From Flavobacteriaceae bacterium UBA5544 (lineage in GTDB: Bacteria; Bacteroidota; Bacteroidia; Flavobacteriales; Flavobacteriaceae), in NCBI GenBank assembly GCA_002426755.1, contig DINI01000019.1:93560-157559 (forward strand): a stretch of 64,000 nucleotides of DNA. The letters are read 5' to 3'. Both the position numbers and the translations under genes were made by a program. Shown here in pieces: positions 1 to 8,336 of the stretch. A model generated the notes under the pieces. It was not told the DNA's origin. It searched no databases and saw nothing but the letters and a program-made list of their open reading frames with translations. Position 1 is the stretch's first letter. Each line of letters starts with the position of its first letter.

Positions 1-426
1 ATCACCATCTGCCATGATAATTCTGTCACCGCTTTTAATCCCTGCTTTTTCACTTGGTCCACCTTCCACAGGGCGGATGATTGCAATTGTATCTTTATAT
101 GTGTAAAAACTGACACCAATACCCACAAAATCCCCTTTCATGTTTTCGGTTACACGTTGCAATTCACTTTTAGGAATATACGTTGAGTGTGGGTCAAGAT
201 TGTTAAGAATACCATTAACAGTCACATCTACGATACTGTCGGTGTTGACATCGTCCACATATTCATAATCGATATAATCGATAAGTCTGTTGAGTTTATC
301 CTTTTTGCTATTGGATGTAAACAAACGGTCTGAAGTGTCGGAGAAGTTTAATTTTCCTCCAATAAATACCCCAATCGCAATCGCGAAACCAACAATAAGG
401 GGTATGTATTTTTTACTGAACTTCAT
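1..426 (-). CDS. S41 family C-terminal processing peptidase (5' part only)
   Basis: The first 142 codons of a periplasmic C-terminal processing protease; the rest lies beyond the left edge. The start ATG is at 426 and is followed by an uncleaved-signal or anchor segment (IPLIVGFAIAIGVFIGG, about residues 8-24). Next comes the N-terminal S41 region with NNLDPHSTYIP, then the beginning of a PDZ domain (GDFVGIGVSF; later GPSEKAGIKSGDRI). The catalytic Ser/Lys region is outside the window. Family members cleave C-terminal tails of envelope proteins. The start lies 2 nt beyond the stop of the dCMP deaminase gene, so the two are very probably cotranscribed. Confidence 0.93.
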   Translation of the reverse strand, partial: MKFSKKYIPLIVGFAIAIGVFIGGKLNFSDTSDRLFTSNSKKDKLNRLIDYIDYEYVDDVNTDSIVDVTVNGILNNLDPHSTYIPKSELQRVTENMKGDFVGIGVSFYTYKDTIAIIRPVEGGPSEKAGIKSGDRIIMADGD

Positions 427-427
427 A

Positions 428-856
428 CTACAATAAGTCTTCTATTAATTGTAATTCGATACCTGCCTTTTCCATAAACTGCAAACCAGAATCATCTTTA
501 TAACCCTCCAGATATACAACACGCACAATTCCCGCTTGGTGAATCAATTTACTGCATTCCTTGCAGGGTGACAAGGTGATATAAAGTGTTGCTCCTTTGC
601 ACGACTGTGTGGAAGACGCTACCTTTAAAATTGCGTTGGCCTCTGCATGCAGCACATACCATTTGGTATAACCTTCATCATCCTCGCAATAATTTTCAAA
701 GCCCGTTGGTGTGCCATTAAATCCATCCGAGATAATCATTCGGTCTTTTACAATGATCGCTCCAACTTGTTTACGCTTGCAATGCGATAGTTTCCCCCAT
801 TCTTGCGCAATTCTTAAATATGCTTTATCGTATCGTAATTGTTTCTTTTTTGGCAT
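428..856 (-). CDS. dCMP/cytidine deaminase family protein
   Basis: A 142-aa zinc-dependent deaminase of the dCMP deaminase (ComEB-like) family, which converts dCMP to dUMP for dTTP synthesis. The HAEAN motif (His and the proton-shuttling Glu) and PCKECS (two zinc-binding Cys) are both present, so the active site is complete. The length is normal for the family. The CKRKQVGAIIVKD segment upstream of the zinc motif also fits. It lies immediately upstream of the S41 protease gene with only 1 nt between stop and start, a tight two-gene unit. The substrate (dCMP rather than another cytosine nucleotide) is inferred from family resemblance. Confidence 0.92.
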   Translation of the reverse strand: MPKKKQLRYDKAYLRIAQEWGKLSHCKRKQVGAIIVKDRMIISDGFNGTPTGFENYCEDDEGYTKWYVLHAEANAILKVASSTQSCKGATLYITLSPCKECSKLIHQAGIVRVVYLEGYKDDSGLQFMEKAGIELQLIEDLL

Positions 857-877
857 TAACTATTTTTAATTGTTTGG

Positions 878-995
878 GCGTTACCCAAAAGGGTCAGGCT
901 GTCCGCTATATCTTTTTTTGTTCTCGATTCAATTCCGATTACCATCGGAATCACTCGAACTGACAAAAAAAGGATGCCGCTTCCATCCTTAACGC
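878..995. repeat. Structured intergenic repeat with nested stems
   Basis: The non-coding gap between the dCMP deaminase and HupE-like genes folds almost completely into nested inverted repeats. GCGTTA (878-883) pairs with TAACGC (990-995). CTTTTTTTG (912-920) pairs with CAAAAAAAG (964-972). ATTCCGAT (932-939) pairs with ATCGGAAT (944-951) across a 4-nt loop. Two small side hairpins flank these: CCC/GGG around 884-893, and GGATG/CATCC around 972-989. The layout resembles a dispersed intergenic element I recall from flavobacterial genomes, but only one copy is in this window. Confidence 0.6.
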
Positions 996-1075
996 AAATC
1001 CATAACGAATATAGGAGGTTCGTATTTTAAATTATATATTTTTTGAGTTAAAGTTTTACCAAAACTTACGGGCCA

Positions 1076-1666
1076 TCAAGTAAATAGATTGCTATGGATA
1101 AGCATCGGAATCACTAAACCAACTACAACTGCCGAAAGAACAACTATCCAATCGCGTTTTGAAAACCTAAAAACTGTTTGGCATAAAAACCCTAAAAAGA
1201 CCACGATAAACGCCACGATCATTTGACCTATTTCAATTCCCAAGGCCAGTTCCAGCAATGCTATCAGTTTTCCTTCAACTTTTTTGACATGCATTGAAAA
1301 CACTCCTGCAAAACCAAGTCCGTGTACCAATCCAAAAAACAATGTCGATAAAAACAGAATTCCAACCTTTTCACTTGGGGCTTTTTTACCAGCCGTAAAA
1401 ACGTTGTACAATGCAACAATCAAAATAGTTAGTGGGATTAGAAATTCTACCAATTTTGCATTGACCTTAATAATACCATAAACCGCCATGACCAACGACA
1501 ATGAATGTCCCAACGTAAAAATCGTTATCAGCAATAAAATCCGTTTCCAATCTTTAAACAGATAAGGAACCACAAGCACAAGTAAAAACAGGATATGGTC
1601 ATAGGCATTGAGATTCAACACATGGTTCATTCCATACTGCACGTTAAACCAAAAGTTGTCGAGCAT
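1076..1666 (-). CDS. HupE/UreJ-like integral membrane protein
   Basis: A 196-aa polytopic membrane protein of the HupE/UreJ-2 type. It has about six hydrophobic segments and the family-like motifs LNAYDHILFLLVL, TLGHSLSL and LVHGLGFAGV, with conserved His residues inside membrane helices. Family members are proposed nickel/cobalt or related metal permeases, but many flavobacterial copies stand alone with unknown substrate. I chose ATG 1666. The frame is open 24 codons further upstream, but a good promoter (-7 box at 1688-1695) lies inside that extension, which makes the longer start unlikely. No hydrogenase or urease genes are nearby. Confidence 0.82.
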   Translation of the reverse strand: MLDNFWFNVQYGMNHVLNLNAYDHILFLLVLVVPYLFKDWKRILLLITIFTLGHSLSLVMAVYGIIKVNAKLVEFLIPLTILIVALYNVFTAGKKAPSEKVGILFLSTLFFGLVHGLGFAGVFSMHVKKVEGKLIALLELALGIEIGQMIVAFIVVFLGFLCQTVFRFSKRDWIVVLSAVVVGLVIPMLIHSNLFT

Positions 1667-1687
1667 AAGTTTATTATTTGGGAACTT

Positions 1688-1717
1688 CAAAGGTACGAGG
1701 AAACTGTATTGTTGCAA
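1688..1717 (-). promoter_or_regulatory. Bacteroidota-type promoter for the HupE-like gene
   Basis: Read on the minus strand this gives TTG (1717-1715), a 19-nt spacer and TACCTTTG (1695-1688). That is a full match to the Bacteroidota sigma factor consensus TTG-N19-TAnnTTTG. It lies about 22 nt upstream of the chosen start at 1666 and just downstream of the dinB stop codon. Confidence 0.65.
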
Positions 1718-1734
1718 AATATATTTAAACCAAA

Positions 1735-2955
1735 TCACGCACGTCTATTCGCCAATAACGGCGGAGGTTCACCCGTAAACGGATTCCATCGGCTGATGGT
1801 TTTTGCTTCCATTCCCGCAGCACTGATGACAGCTCTGTCTCCATAACGTTCGCGCATTCGGTCGATGGCGTCGCTTAAGTTTAAAAATTTAGTATCATCT
1901 TCAAACAGGTTCACCTGATGCCCACCTTCCACCAAATGACTGAATCTTACACCTACCAAACGAACCAACAAACGACGGTTGTATAGTTTTTCAAACAGGT
2001 TCAGAACTACTGGAATCAAGCTATGGTCCATGGAACTGTAAGGAATATGCTGCTGCTGTGTATAGGTCTGAAAATCGGAATAGCGAATCTTGAAAGTCAC
2101 ACATGCCGTCAATTTATTTCCTCGTCGCAATTGATACGCCAGATTTTCCGCCATGGCAATGACAATCCCTTTTAGCATTGCAATATCGGTCGTGTCCTTA
2201 TCAAAAGTGCGTTCGGTAGAAATGGATTTGCGTTCACGATACTGGATAACTGGGGAATTGTCAATCCCGTTGGCTTTGTTCCAAATAGTCAATCCATTTT
2301 TGCCCAAAACCTTGTACATCAATTCCATGGGCATTTCCTGAACGGTCCTAATTTGCTTAATGCCCAAATCGCACAAAGATTTATAAGTCACGTTCCCAAC
2401 CATCGGGATTTTTTTGACAGATAATGGTGCCAAAAATGGTTTTTCGGTGCCCGCAAGAATTCGAATTTCATTATTGGGTTTTGCTTCTCCCGTAGCGATT
2501 TTAGACACCGTTTTGTTGAGGGACAGCCCAAACGAAATCGGTAATCCTGTTTCCCTGATAATGCGTTGGCGTAATTCAGAAGCAAGCTTGTGGCAACCAA
2601 AGAACTTGTCCATTCCAGTCAAATCGATGTAGAATTCGTCAATGGAAGTCTTCTCATACAGAGGCACACTTTCCTTGATAACGTCAGTAACTTCTGCTGA
2701 ATAGTCTGTATATAACCCAGAATTGCCACGAAGTACAATGGCCTCGGGACAAAGTTGTTTGGCCATTCTCATTGGCATTGCAGAATGGACACCAAACTTG
2801 CGGGCTTCGTAACTACAGGATGCGACCACACCTCTATCGCTTGTACCGCCAATAAGTATGGGCTTGCCATTGAGCGCACTATTTTCACGGCGCTCACAGG
2901 AAACAAAAAAAGTGTCCAAGTCCATATGTACAATTGACCTTTCGTATGACATCAT
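1735..2955 (-). CDS. dinB: Y-family DNA polymerase (DinB/Pol IV type)
   Basis: A 406-aa translesion polymerase. The palm begins with MDLDTFFVSCERR (first catalytic Asp). SCSYEARKFGVHSAMPM is the typical finger segment, and TSIDEFYIDLTG carries the second acidic pair. HhH and little-finger regions follow, and QVNLF (about residues 347-351) resembles a beta-clamp binding peptide. The start overlaps the dnaE stop by 4 nt (ATGA at 2952-2955), which implies translational coupling and a shared transcript. Pairing with an error-prone DnaE next to a LexA-like repressor suggests a damage-inducible mutagenesis cassette analogous to ImuB-DnaE2. Unlike ImuB, this protein keeps its catalytic acidic residues. 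Confidence 0.93.
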   Translation of the reverse strand: MMSYERSIVHMDLDTFFVSCERRENSALNGKPILIGGTSDRGVVASCSYEARKFGVHSAMPMRMAKQLCPEAIVLRGNSGLYTDYSAEVTDVIKESVPLYEKTSIDEFYIDLTGMDKFFGCHKLASELRQRIIRETGLPISFGLSLNKTVSKIATGEAKPNNEIRILAGTEKPFLAPLSVKKIPMVGNVTYKSLCDLGIKQIRTVQEMPMELMYKVLGKNGLTIWNKANGIDNSPVIQYRERKSISTERTFDKDTTDIAMLKGIVIAMAENLAYQLRRGNKLTACVTFKIRYSDFQTYTQQQHIPYSSMDHSLIPVVLNLFEKLYNRRLLVRLVGVRFSHLVEGGHQVNLFEDDTKFLNLSDAIDRMRERYGDRAVISAAGMEAKTISRWNPFTGEPPPLLANRRA

Positions 2956-5918
2956 GCCGTTGCTTTTTGTTCCGCATATCTAGGGTCTTCAATCATCGCC
3001 ATATGCTCCATACTGATGACTTCAATACTCACACAATCAAATTCAATCATTACTTTTCCTGTAATGCTGTAAATGCCTTTTCCCCTAAATGGATATTGTG
3101 CTGCCACAGGCGGAAAATGTACCGTATCCACAAAATCACCATCTCTATCAAGAAAATTTCCAAAATGCATCAAATCACCATTGGACGTTTTGGTGTTTTT
3201 TGTGGTCACCAAATAACCTTCCACAGTGACAAGTTTTCCTTCCAAAGATTCCAAATGCTGTGCACGTAGAGGATTGTTGCTTCGCTTTCTCAACAGATGA
3301 AACGGATTGCAAAGTGGGAATCCCAACAATTCAATTTCATCAAAAGCATTTTCCAAATCTGTGCTTGGCAATTCTGGAGTTTTAAAATGGATACGCTCGG
3401 TTCTGAACAAGGTAACTTCATGTTCCTGTACGGGATGTTTGCTGATTTTCAAGTGCGCTTCCCATAGCAATTCGCGTTTATGGATGCCTGTGAATCGAAA
3501 TGCGTTGATTTTTATCAAAATTGATAATTGTTCAATGGAAATAGGAACACGTTCCATAAAATCATCTAAACTCCGAAACAATCCATTTTTAGTACGTTCA
3601 CCAACAATTTTGTCAATCACTTTTGATTCAAATGATTGTAAAAACATGAATCCTAAATAAATAGTTTTTCCATGAATAACCGCTTGCGTAAAACTCGTGT
3701 TGACACAAGGTGGTTCAATAATGCCTTCTTGCATTTTCGCTTCGTGAACATACAATTCGGTACTATAAAATCCTCCGAAATTATTGATGGTTGCCACCAT
3801 ATATTCCAACGGGAAATAAGCCTTTAAGAACAAACTTTGATAACTTTCCACAGCATAGGAGGCTGAATGTCCTTTTGCAAAAGCATAGCCTGCGAAACTT
3901 TCGGTCTGTCTCCAAACATCGGCTACCAATTCATACGGTTTGCCCATTTCTACACAATTGTCAAAAAACTTTTGCTTCACCTTATTGAATTCGTCACGCG
4001 AACGGAATTTCCCCGACATGCCGCGACGCATCATATCGGCTTCACCCAAATCCAAACCTGCAAAATAATGTGCCACTTTAATCACGTCCTCTTGGTAAAC
4101 CATCACACCAAAGGTCTCTGGCATTATTTTTAAAAGTTCGGGATGTGCTTCATTGCGACGTTCGGGATGACGATATCGTTGTATATATTCGCGCATCATC
4201 CCACTTTTGGCAACCCCAGGACGAATCACAGAACTCGCTGCAACCAGCCCCAAATAATCATCGACCTGCAATTTTTTCATCAGCATACGCATTGCGGGCG
4301 ATTCTACATAAAAGCAGCCAATCGCTTTGGCGTTTCGCAACAGATGCTTGATTTTCTTATCTTCCTTAAACCGCTTGATATCGTGAATATCAATAGGCGG
4401 CTCCTGCGGATGGTTATAAGCTACAATCTCCGTGGCTTCCTTGATTTTTCCGAGTCCGCGTTGGCTTAAAATATCAAACTTGTAGAGTCCGATGTCTTCC
4501 GCCAAATGCATATCAAACTGCGTCGTCGGATAATCTTTCGGAGGCAAAAACGTCGCACCATAATAATGGATTGGTTTTTCTGAAATGATAATGCCACCTG
4601 CATGAATCCCTAGATAATTTGGAAAACCTTGTATATAAGCGCTGTATTTGAGAACCAAACGGGAAAGTTTATCCAATCTATTGACATCATATCTGTCCCT
4701 AGTGAGCACGTCCATTTCAGATTTTGGCAACCCAAAAACTTTTCCGAGTTCTCGCACCGCAGCCCTAAATTTAAAGGTATTATAAACCGTAAGTAGTGCC
4801 GTATTTTTAAAAGTTTTGAAAATGAAATCCGTAATGTCATCCCTATCCTTCCAAGAAAAATCGATATCAAAATCGGGTGGGTTTTGCCGAAACACATTGA
4901 TAAACCGTTCAAAATACAAATCCAATTCGATAGGGTCCACATCTGTAATCCGAAGTAAATATGCCACGATGCTGTTGGCACCACTGCCGCGACCCACGTA
5001 GAAATAGCCCTTGCTTCGGGCATATTCTAAAATTCGCCAATTAATCAAAAAATAAGAGACAAATCCTTGTTTCTTGATGATGGAAAGTTCTTTTTCAATC
5101 CTACTAAAGACTTTTTCATCATAATTGGGATATCGATAAGCGACACCATCATAAGCCAGTTTCTCCAACTTTTGATAATCCTCTTCTTCAGTACCGACAA
5201 GTGATTTTTGATTTTTTGGAGTCGGTTTTTCAAAGTCAAATTGGATGAAGCAATTCTCCAGAACATCATAGGTATTTTTTATAAGTTCGGGAAAATCTTC
5301 ATACAGATTGCACAATTCCTGATAAGGCAACATCCGGGCGGTTTCTTTGCCTTCCTCACTTTTTGGGAGCTTGCTCAACAGCGTATTATTGTCAATCGCG
5401 CGCAGCAATCGATGGATGTTGAAATCCTTTTTATCCTGAAATGATACCGTTTGCAACACTACCAATTTGCTTCTGAACGTATTCCATTTTGAAAATTTCA
5501 AATGGTTCAAATCTTGTGGTCTGATACCAATAAACTCATATTCTTTCAAATGATATTCCTTTTTATGCACATAAGGATAAATCACAAACACATCCTCCAG
5601 TTCAGGTGCGGTTTCAGGTATTTTCAATTCAGAATTATGCAAAAAATCAGATAAATAAGCATTGATATTTTGAAATCCATTATTGTTCTTGGCCAACAAA
5701 ATAAACTGCTGTTGAACCCCATTCCGAAAGTCGACACCCAGCACAGGTTTTATTTCGTAATTGGACGACGCGCGCATAAACTCCAAACAAGCTGCTGTCG
5801 TATTGATATCCGTCAATGCCAAGGTTTGCACACCATTTTTCGAGGCGATGGCAAGCAGTTGCTCTGGCTCGATGGTGCCATATCGTAAACTAAAATAGGT
5901 GTGACAATTCAGGTACAT
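2952..5918 (-). CDS. dnaE: Error-prone DNA polymerase III alpha subunit (DnaE2-like)
   Basis: A 988-aa C-family polymerase, shorter than replicative DnaE (about 1150-1500 aa) and close to DnaE2 size. The PHP domain is at the N-terminus. The palm has GRGSGANS, PDFDIDF (Asp 351 and 353) and YKFDIL (Asp 482), so all three catalytic aspartates are present. HhH and OB-fold regions follow (LVTVEGYLVTTKNT near the end). The usual HxH at the start of PHP reads NCH, so that metal site is probably degenerate. I chose ATG 5918; TTG 5924 would add two residues. It is transcribed with dinB and divergently from the S24 repressor, probably under its control. Confidence 0.92.
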   Translation of the reverse strand: MYLNCHTYFSLRYGTIEPEQLLAIASKNGVQTLALTDINTTAACLEFMRASSNYEIKPVLGVDFRNGVQQQFILLAKNNNGFQNINAYLSDFLHNSELKIPETAPELEDVFVIYPYVHKKEYHLKEYEFIGIRPQDLNHLKFSKWNTFRSKLVVLQTVSFQDKKDFNIHRLLRAIDNNTLLSKLPKSEEGKETARMLPYQELCNLYEDFPELIKNTYDVLENCFIQFDFEKPTPKNQKSLVGTEEEDYQKLEKLAYDGVAYRYPNYDEKVFSRIEKELSIIKKQGFVSYFLINWRILEYARSKGYFYVGRGSGANSIVAYLLRITDVDPIELDLYFERFINVFRQNPPDFDIDFSWKDRDDITDFIFKTFKNTALLTVYNTFKFRAAVRELGKVFGLPKSEMDVLTRDRYDVNRLDKLSRLVLKYSAYIQGFPNYLGIHAGGIIISEKPIHYYGATFLPPKDYPTTQFDMHLAEDIGLYKFDILSQRGLGKIKEATEIVAYNHPQEPPIDIHDIKRFKEDKKIKHLLRNAKAIGCFYVESPAMRMLMKKLQVDDYLGLVAASSVIRPGVAKSGMMREYIQRYRHPERRNEAHPELLKIMPETFGVMVYQEDVIKVAHYFAGLDLGEADMMRRGMSGKFRSRDEFNKVKQKFFDNCVEMGKPYELVADVWRQTESFAGYAFAKGHSASYAVESYQSLFLKAYFPLEYMVATINNFGGFYSTELYVHEAKMQEGIIEPPCVNTSFTQAVIHGKTIYLGFMFLQSFESKVIDKIVGERTKNGLFRSLDDFMERVPISIEQLSILIKINAFRFTGIHKRELLWEAHLKISKHPVQEHEVTLFRTERIHFKTPELPSTDLENAFDEIELLGFPLCNPFHLLRKRSNNPLRAQHLESLEGKLVTVEGYLVTTKNTKTSNGDLMHFGNFLDRDGDFVDTVHFPPVAAQYPFRGKGIYSITGKVMIEFDCVSIEVISMEHMAMIEDPRYAEQKATA

Positions 5919-5931
5919 GAACAATTTTTAA

Positions 5932-5978
5932 CAAAATTAGCTATTATTTGTAGCCGATGTTGCTTATATTTGTAGCAA
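5932..5978. promoter_or_regulatory. Divergent promoter region with paired candidate repressor sites
   Basis: Two copies of a partly palindromic 15-mer, GCTATTATTTGTAGC (5940-5954) and GCTTATATTTGTAGC (5962-5976), differ at two positions. Their starts are 22 nt apart, about two helical turns. A rightward -7 box TATATTTG (5965-5972) lies inside the second site. A leftward -7 box TAATTTTG (5939-5932 on the minus strand) abuts the first. A repressor bound at both would block both transcripts. The obvious candidate is the S24 repressor encoded 12 nt downstream. The -33 elements are weak on both strands. Confidence 0.6.
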
Positions 5979-5989
5979 ATAGTGTTAAA

Positions 5990-6760
5990 ATGAAATACAT
6001 TCAAGCAAACATTAAGCACTTAAGAGCTTTAAAAGAACTGTCACAAGAGCGTTTTGCTGATGAGTTAGGCTGGTCGCGTTCCATTATTGGTTCATACGAA
6101 GAAGGCCGTTCGGAGCCGCCAATTGACCGGTTAATAGATTTATCCAACTATTTCAACATTCCTATCGATATTTTAGTAAGGAACGATTTACGATTGGCAA
6201 AAGACACTTCGTTTATTGAAATCGGCAATAAACGTGTGCTGTTTCCCGTAACGGTGAATGAAAACAATGAAGACCTCATCGAAATTATCCCAACGGCAGC
6301 ATCTGCTGGTTATTTATCAGGTTATGACGACCCAGAATATATTGAGCAACTCCAAAAAATCAAACTCCCTTTCCTTCCGACAGGAACGCATCGTGCATTT
6401 CCCATCAAAGGCGACTCCATGCTACCTGTGAAAGATGGTTCATTTGTAGTGGCGAAATTTGTGGAAGACCTTTTAGATGTAAAAAGCGGACGAACCTACA
6501 TTATATTAACCAAAGAAGACGGTTTAGTTTATAAACGTGTCTATAATTTAGCTGAAGAGAAACAATCGTTACTATTAAGCAGCGATAATAAAGTCTATCA
6601 ACCTTACGAAGTGCCGATTGAAAATGTCTTGGAGCTTTGGGAATTCACCTGTTGTATCAACACACAGGAATATGATGAAAAGGAACTGAAAATGAGCAGT
6701 ATCATGCGCATGTTTCAAGAATTAAAAGTGGAATTGGAAGCCGTTCAAAACATCGCTTAA
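5990..6760 (+). CDS. XRE-family HTH / S24 self-cleaving repressor (LexA-like)
   Basis: A 256-aa repressor with an N-terminal XRE helix-turn-helix (LSQERFADELGWSRSIIGSY) and a C-terminal peptidase S24 domain. The likely autocleavage site is the Ala106-Gly107 bond in TAASAGY. The catalytic dyad is Ser143 (in GDSMLP) and Lys182 (in GLVYKRV). This is the architecture of phage CI and LexA-like regulators, which cleave themselves upon contact with RecA filaments. ATG 5990 is preferred because earlier in-frame starts lie upstream of the -7 box. Its stop abuts the ATG of the nuclease gene. It is inferred to control both divergent arms. Confidence 0.93.
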   Translation: MKYIQANIKHLRALKELSQERFADELGWSRSIIGSYEEGRSEPPIDRLIDLSNYFNIPIDILVRNDLRLAKDTSFIEIGNKRVLFPVTVNENNEDLIEIIPTAASAGYLSGYDDPEYIEQLQKIKLPFLPTGTHRAFPIKGDSMLPVKDGSFVVAKFVEDLLDVKSGRTYIILTKEDGLVYKRVYNLAEEKQSLLLSSDNKVYQPYEVPIENVLELWEFTCCINTQEYDEKELKMSSIMRMFQELKVELEAVQNIA

Positions 6761-8155
6761 ATGGCAAAGAGCAAGCCTACATATACCATTATCGATGTGG
6801 AAACGACTGGACGTGGCAATAAAATCACGGAAATTTCCATTTTTAAGCATGATGGTGAAAACGTTGTGGATGAATTCACTTCACTAGTGAATCCTGAAGC
6901 ACTGATTCCAGATTACATTACTGCACTTACCGGAATTGATAATGCCATGGTGGCCAATGCTCCAACATTTTCTGAAATTGCAGAACAAATAATATCGATT
7001 ACTGAAGACAGCATTTTCGTGGCACACAATGTCAATTTCGATTACAATGTAATTCGTAACGAATTTAAGGCCATCAACATCAATTTTACACGACGGAAGT
7101 TATGCACTGTGCGATTATCCCGAACACTATTTTCAGGATTTCGTTCTTACAGTTTGGGCAAATTATGTCATTCACTTGATATCGAGTTAGTCGACAGACA
7201 CCGCGCAAGAGGCGATGCGGAAGCTACCGTTACACTTTTTGAAAAACTGTTGGCACATGCCAATTCAGAAACTGTTTTTGCCAATTTCCTCAAAAAAAGT
7301 TCAAAAGAAGCGACTTTACCTGCCCATTTATCGAGCGAACTCTTCAATAGCATTCCAAACGTGCCAGGGATTTATTATTTCAAAAACAAAAAAGGAAAAA
7401 TCATATACGTTGGCAAAGCCATCAATCTGAAAAAACGAGTTCTTGGGCATTTTTATGATAAAAAGGAAAAGGAACTCAATCTTTGTAGAGAAACCGCAGA
7501 CATCGATTTTGAATTGTCTGGAAGTGACCTCATCGCACGATTGATGGAAGATGCCGCCATCAAACATCATTTCCCTATTTATAACCGAGCTGCGAAACGT
7601 GTACCAAAACCGTATGCTGTGTTCAGTTTTGAGGACAGACAAGGCTTGGTTCATTTGGCTTTCAATACACTCAAAGCGACGCCAAATCCTTTACAAGTGT
7701 TTCACAGCATTCGTGATTGCCGATTGTATCTCGAACAGATTTGTGAGCAATTCGAACTGTGCCCAAAATACTGCCATTTGCAGGAAAGCGTTTGGACCTG
7801 TTCGCATTTTAAATTGACCAATTGCAAAGGGGTTTGCAAAAATAAAGAATCAATTACCAATTATAACGAACGTGTCTCTTTGTCCATTGATTATATGGTG
7901 AACTCCAATCAGAATGTGATATTAAAGGAAAAAGGACGCAGCACCCATGAAGAAGCTTTCATCATGATTAAAAACGGAAGCTATTGTGGTTATGGGTTTG
8001 TAGATACTTCAGAGCAGATTACCAATATGGATGACTTGGAGCCATTTTTGATTCCACAGAAGGAAACATCTGAAATTCGGGGAATTCTTCGAAATACTCT
8101 GCTGAAGCAATCCAATTCAGTTCAAATTGAAATGACTTCATATCAAAATGAATAA
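6761..8155 (+). CDS. DEDDh exonuclease fused to GIY-YIG (UvrC/Cho-like) endonuclease
   Basis: A 464-aa two-nuclease protein. Residues 1-170 are a DnaQ-like 3'-5' exonuclease: Asp12/Glu14 in IIDVETTG, AHNVNFD, and HRARGDAEAT with the His/Asp of ExoIII. From about residue 197 a GIY-YIG domain follows (VPGIYYF ... IIYVGKA). After it comes a Cys-rich segment (CPKYCHLQ, CSHFKLTNCKGVC) like that of UvrC and Cho. There is no UvrC C-terminal RNase H half. The ATG follows the repressor stop with no gap, so it is in the repressor operon. A role in excision or processing of damaged DNA is inferred. Confidence 0.9.
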   Translation: MAKSKPTYTIIDVETTGRGNKITEISIFKHDGENVVDEFTSLVNPEALIPDYITALTGIDNAMVANAPTFSEIAEQIISITEDSIFVAHNVNFDYNVIRNEFKAININFTRRKLCTVRLSRTLFSGFRSYSLGKLCHSLDIELVDRHRARGDAEATVTLFEKLLAHANSETVFANFLKKSSKEATLPAHLSSELFNSIPNVPGIYYFKNKKGKIIYVGKAINLKKRVLGHFYDKKEKELNLCRETADIDFELSGSDLIARLMEDAAIKHHFPIYNRAAKRVPKPYAVFSFEDRQGLVHLAFNTLKATPNPLQVFHSIRDCRLYLEQICEQFELCPKYCHLQESVWTCSHFKLTNCKGVCKNKESITNYNERVSLSIDYMVNSNQNVILKEKGRSTHEEAFIMIKNGSYCGYGFVDTSEQITNMDDLEPFLIPQKETSEIRGILRNTLLKQSNSVQIEMTSYQNE

Positions 8156-8185
8156 AAAAAAGCTTCAACATTTCTTATTAAGCCT
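8154..8185. repeat. Left copy of a 32-bp imperfect direct repeat flanking the PUL
   Basis: This stretch directly after the nuclease stop codon matches 21880-21911 at 28 of 32 positions without gaps, including an exact 14-nt core GCTTCAACATTTCT. The right copy is a clean minus-strand terminator for tRNA-Leu; here the matching hairpin is eroded. The two copies bracket the regulator-SusCD-hydrolase block. The remaining gap up to 8336 holds nothing else that I recognise. Confidence 0.55.
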
Positions 8186-8336
8186 TCCCCACACCATATT
8201 GATTTATTGCCGATATTTGAATGGAAGGTTATTCCTATTTAATCTCTATTGAATGACATTTAAAATTTTCCTCAATGCCAAGCATAGGACAAAGAAAATT
8301 AATTAAGAGGTATGGTTTATTTAAGACTACTCATTA

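Noticed and set aside
1667..1738. The longer N-terminus of the HupE-like protein
   Set aside because: A near-consensus promoter lies inside this stretch, and the extension is not hydrophobic in the way of a signal or membrane segment.
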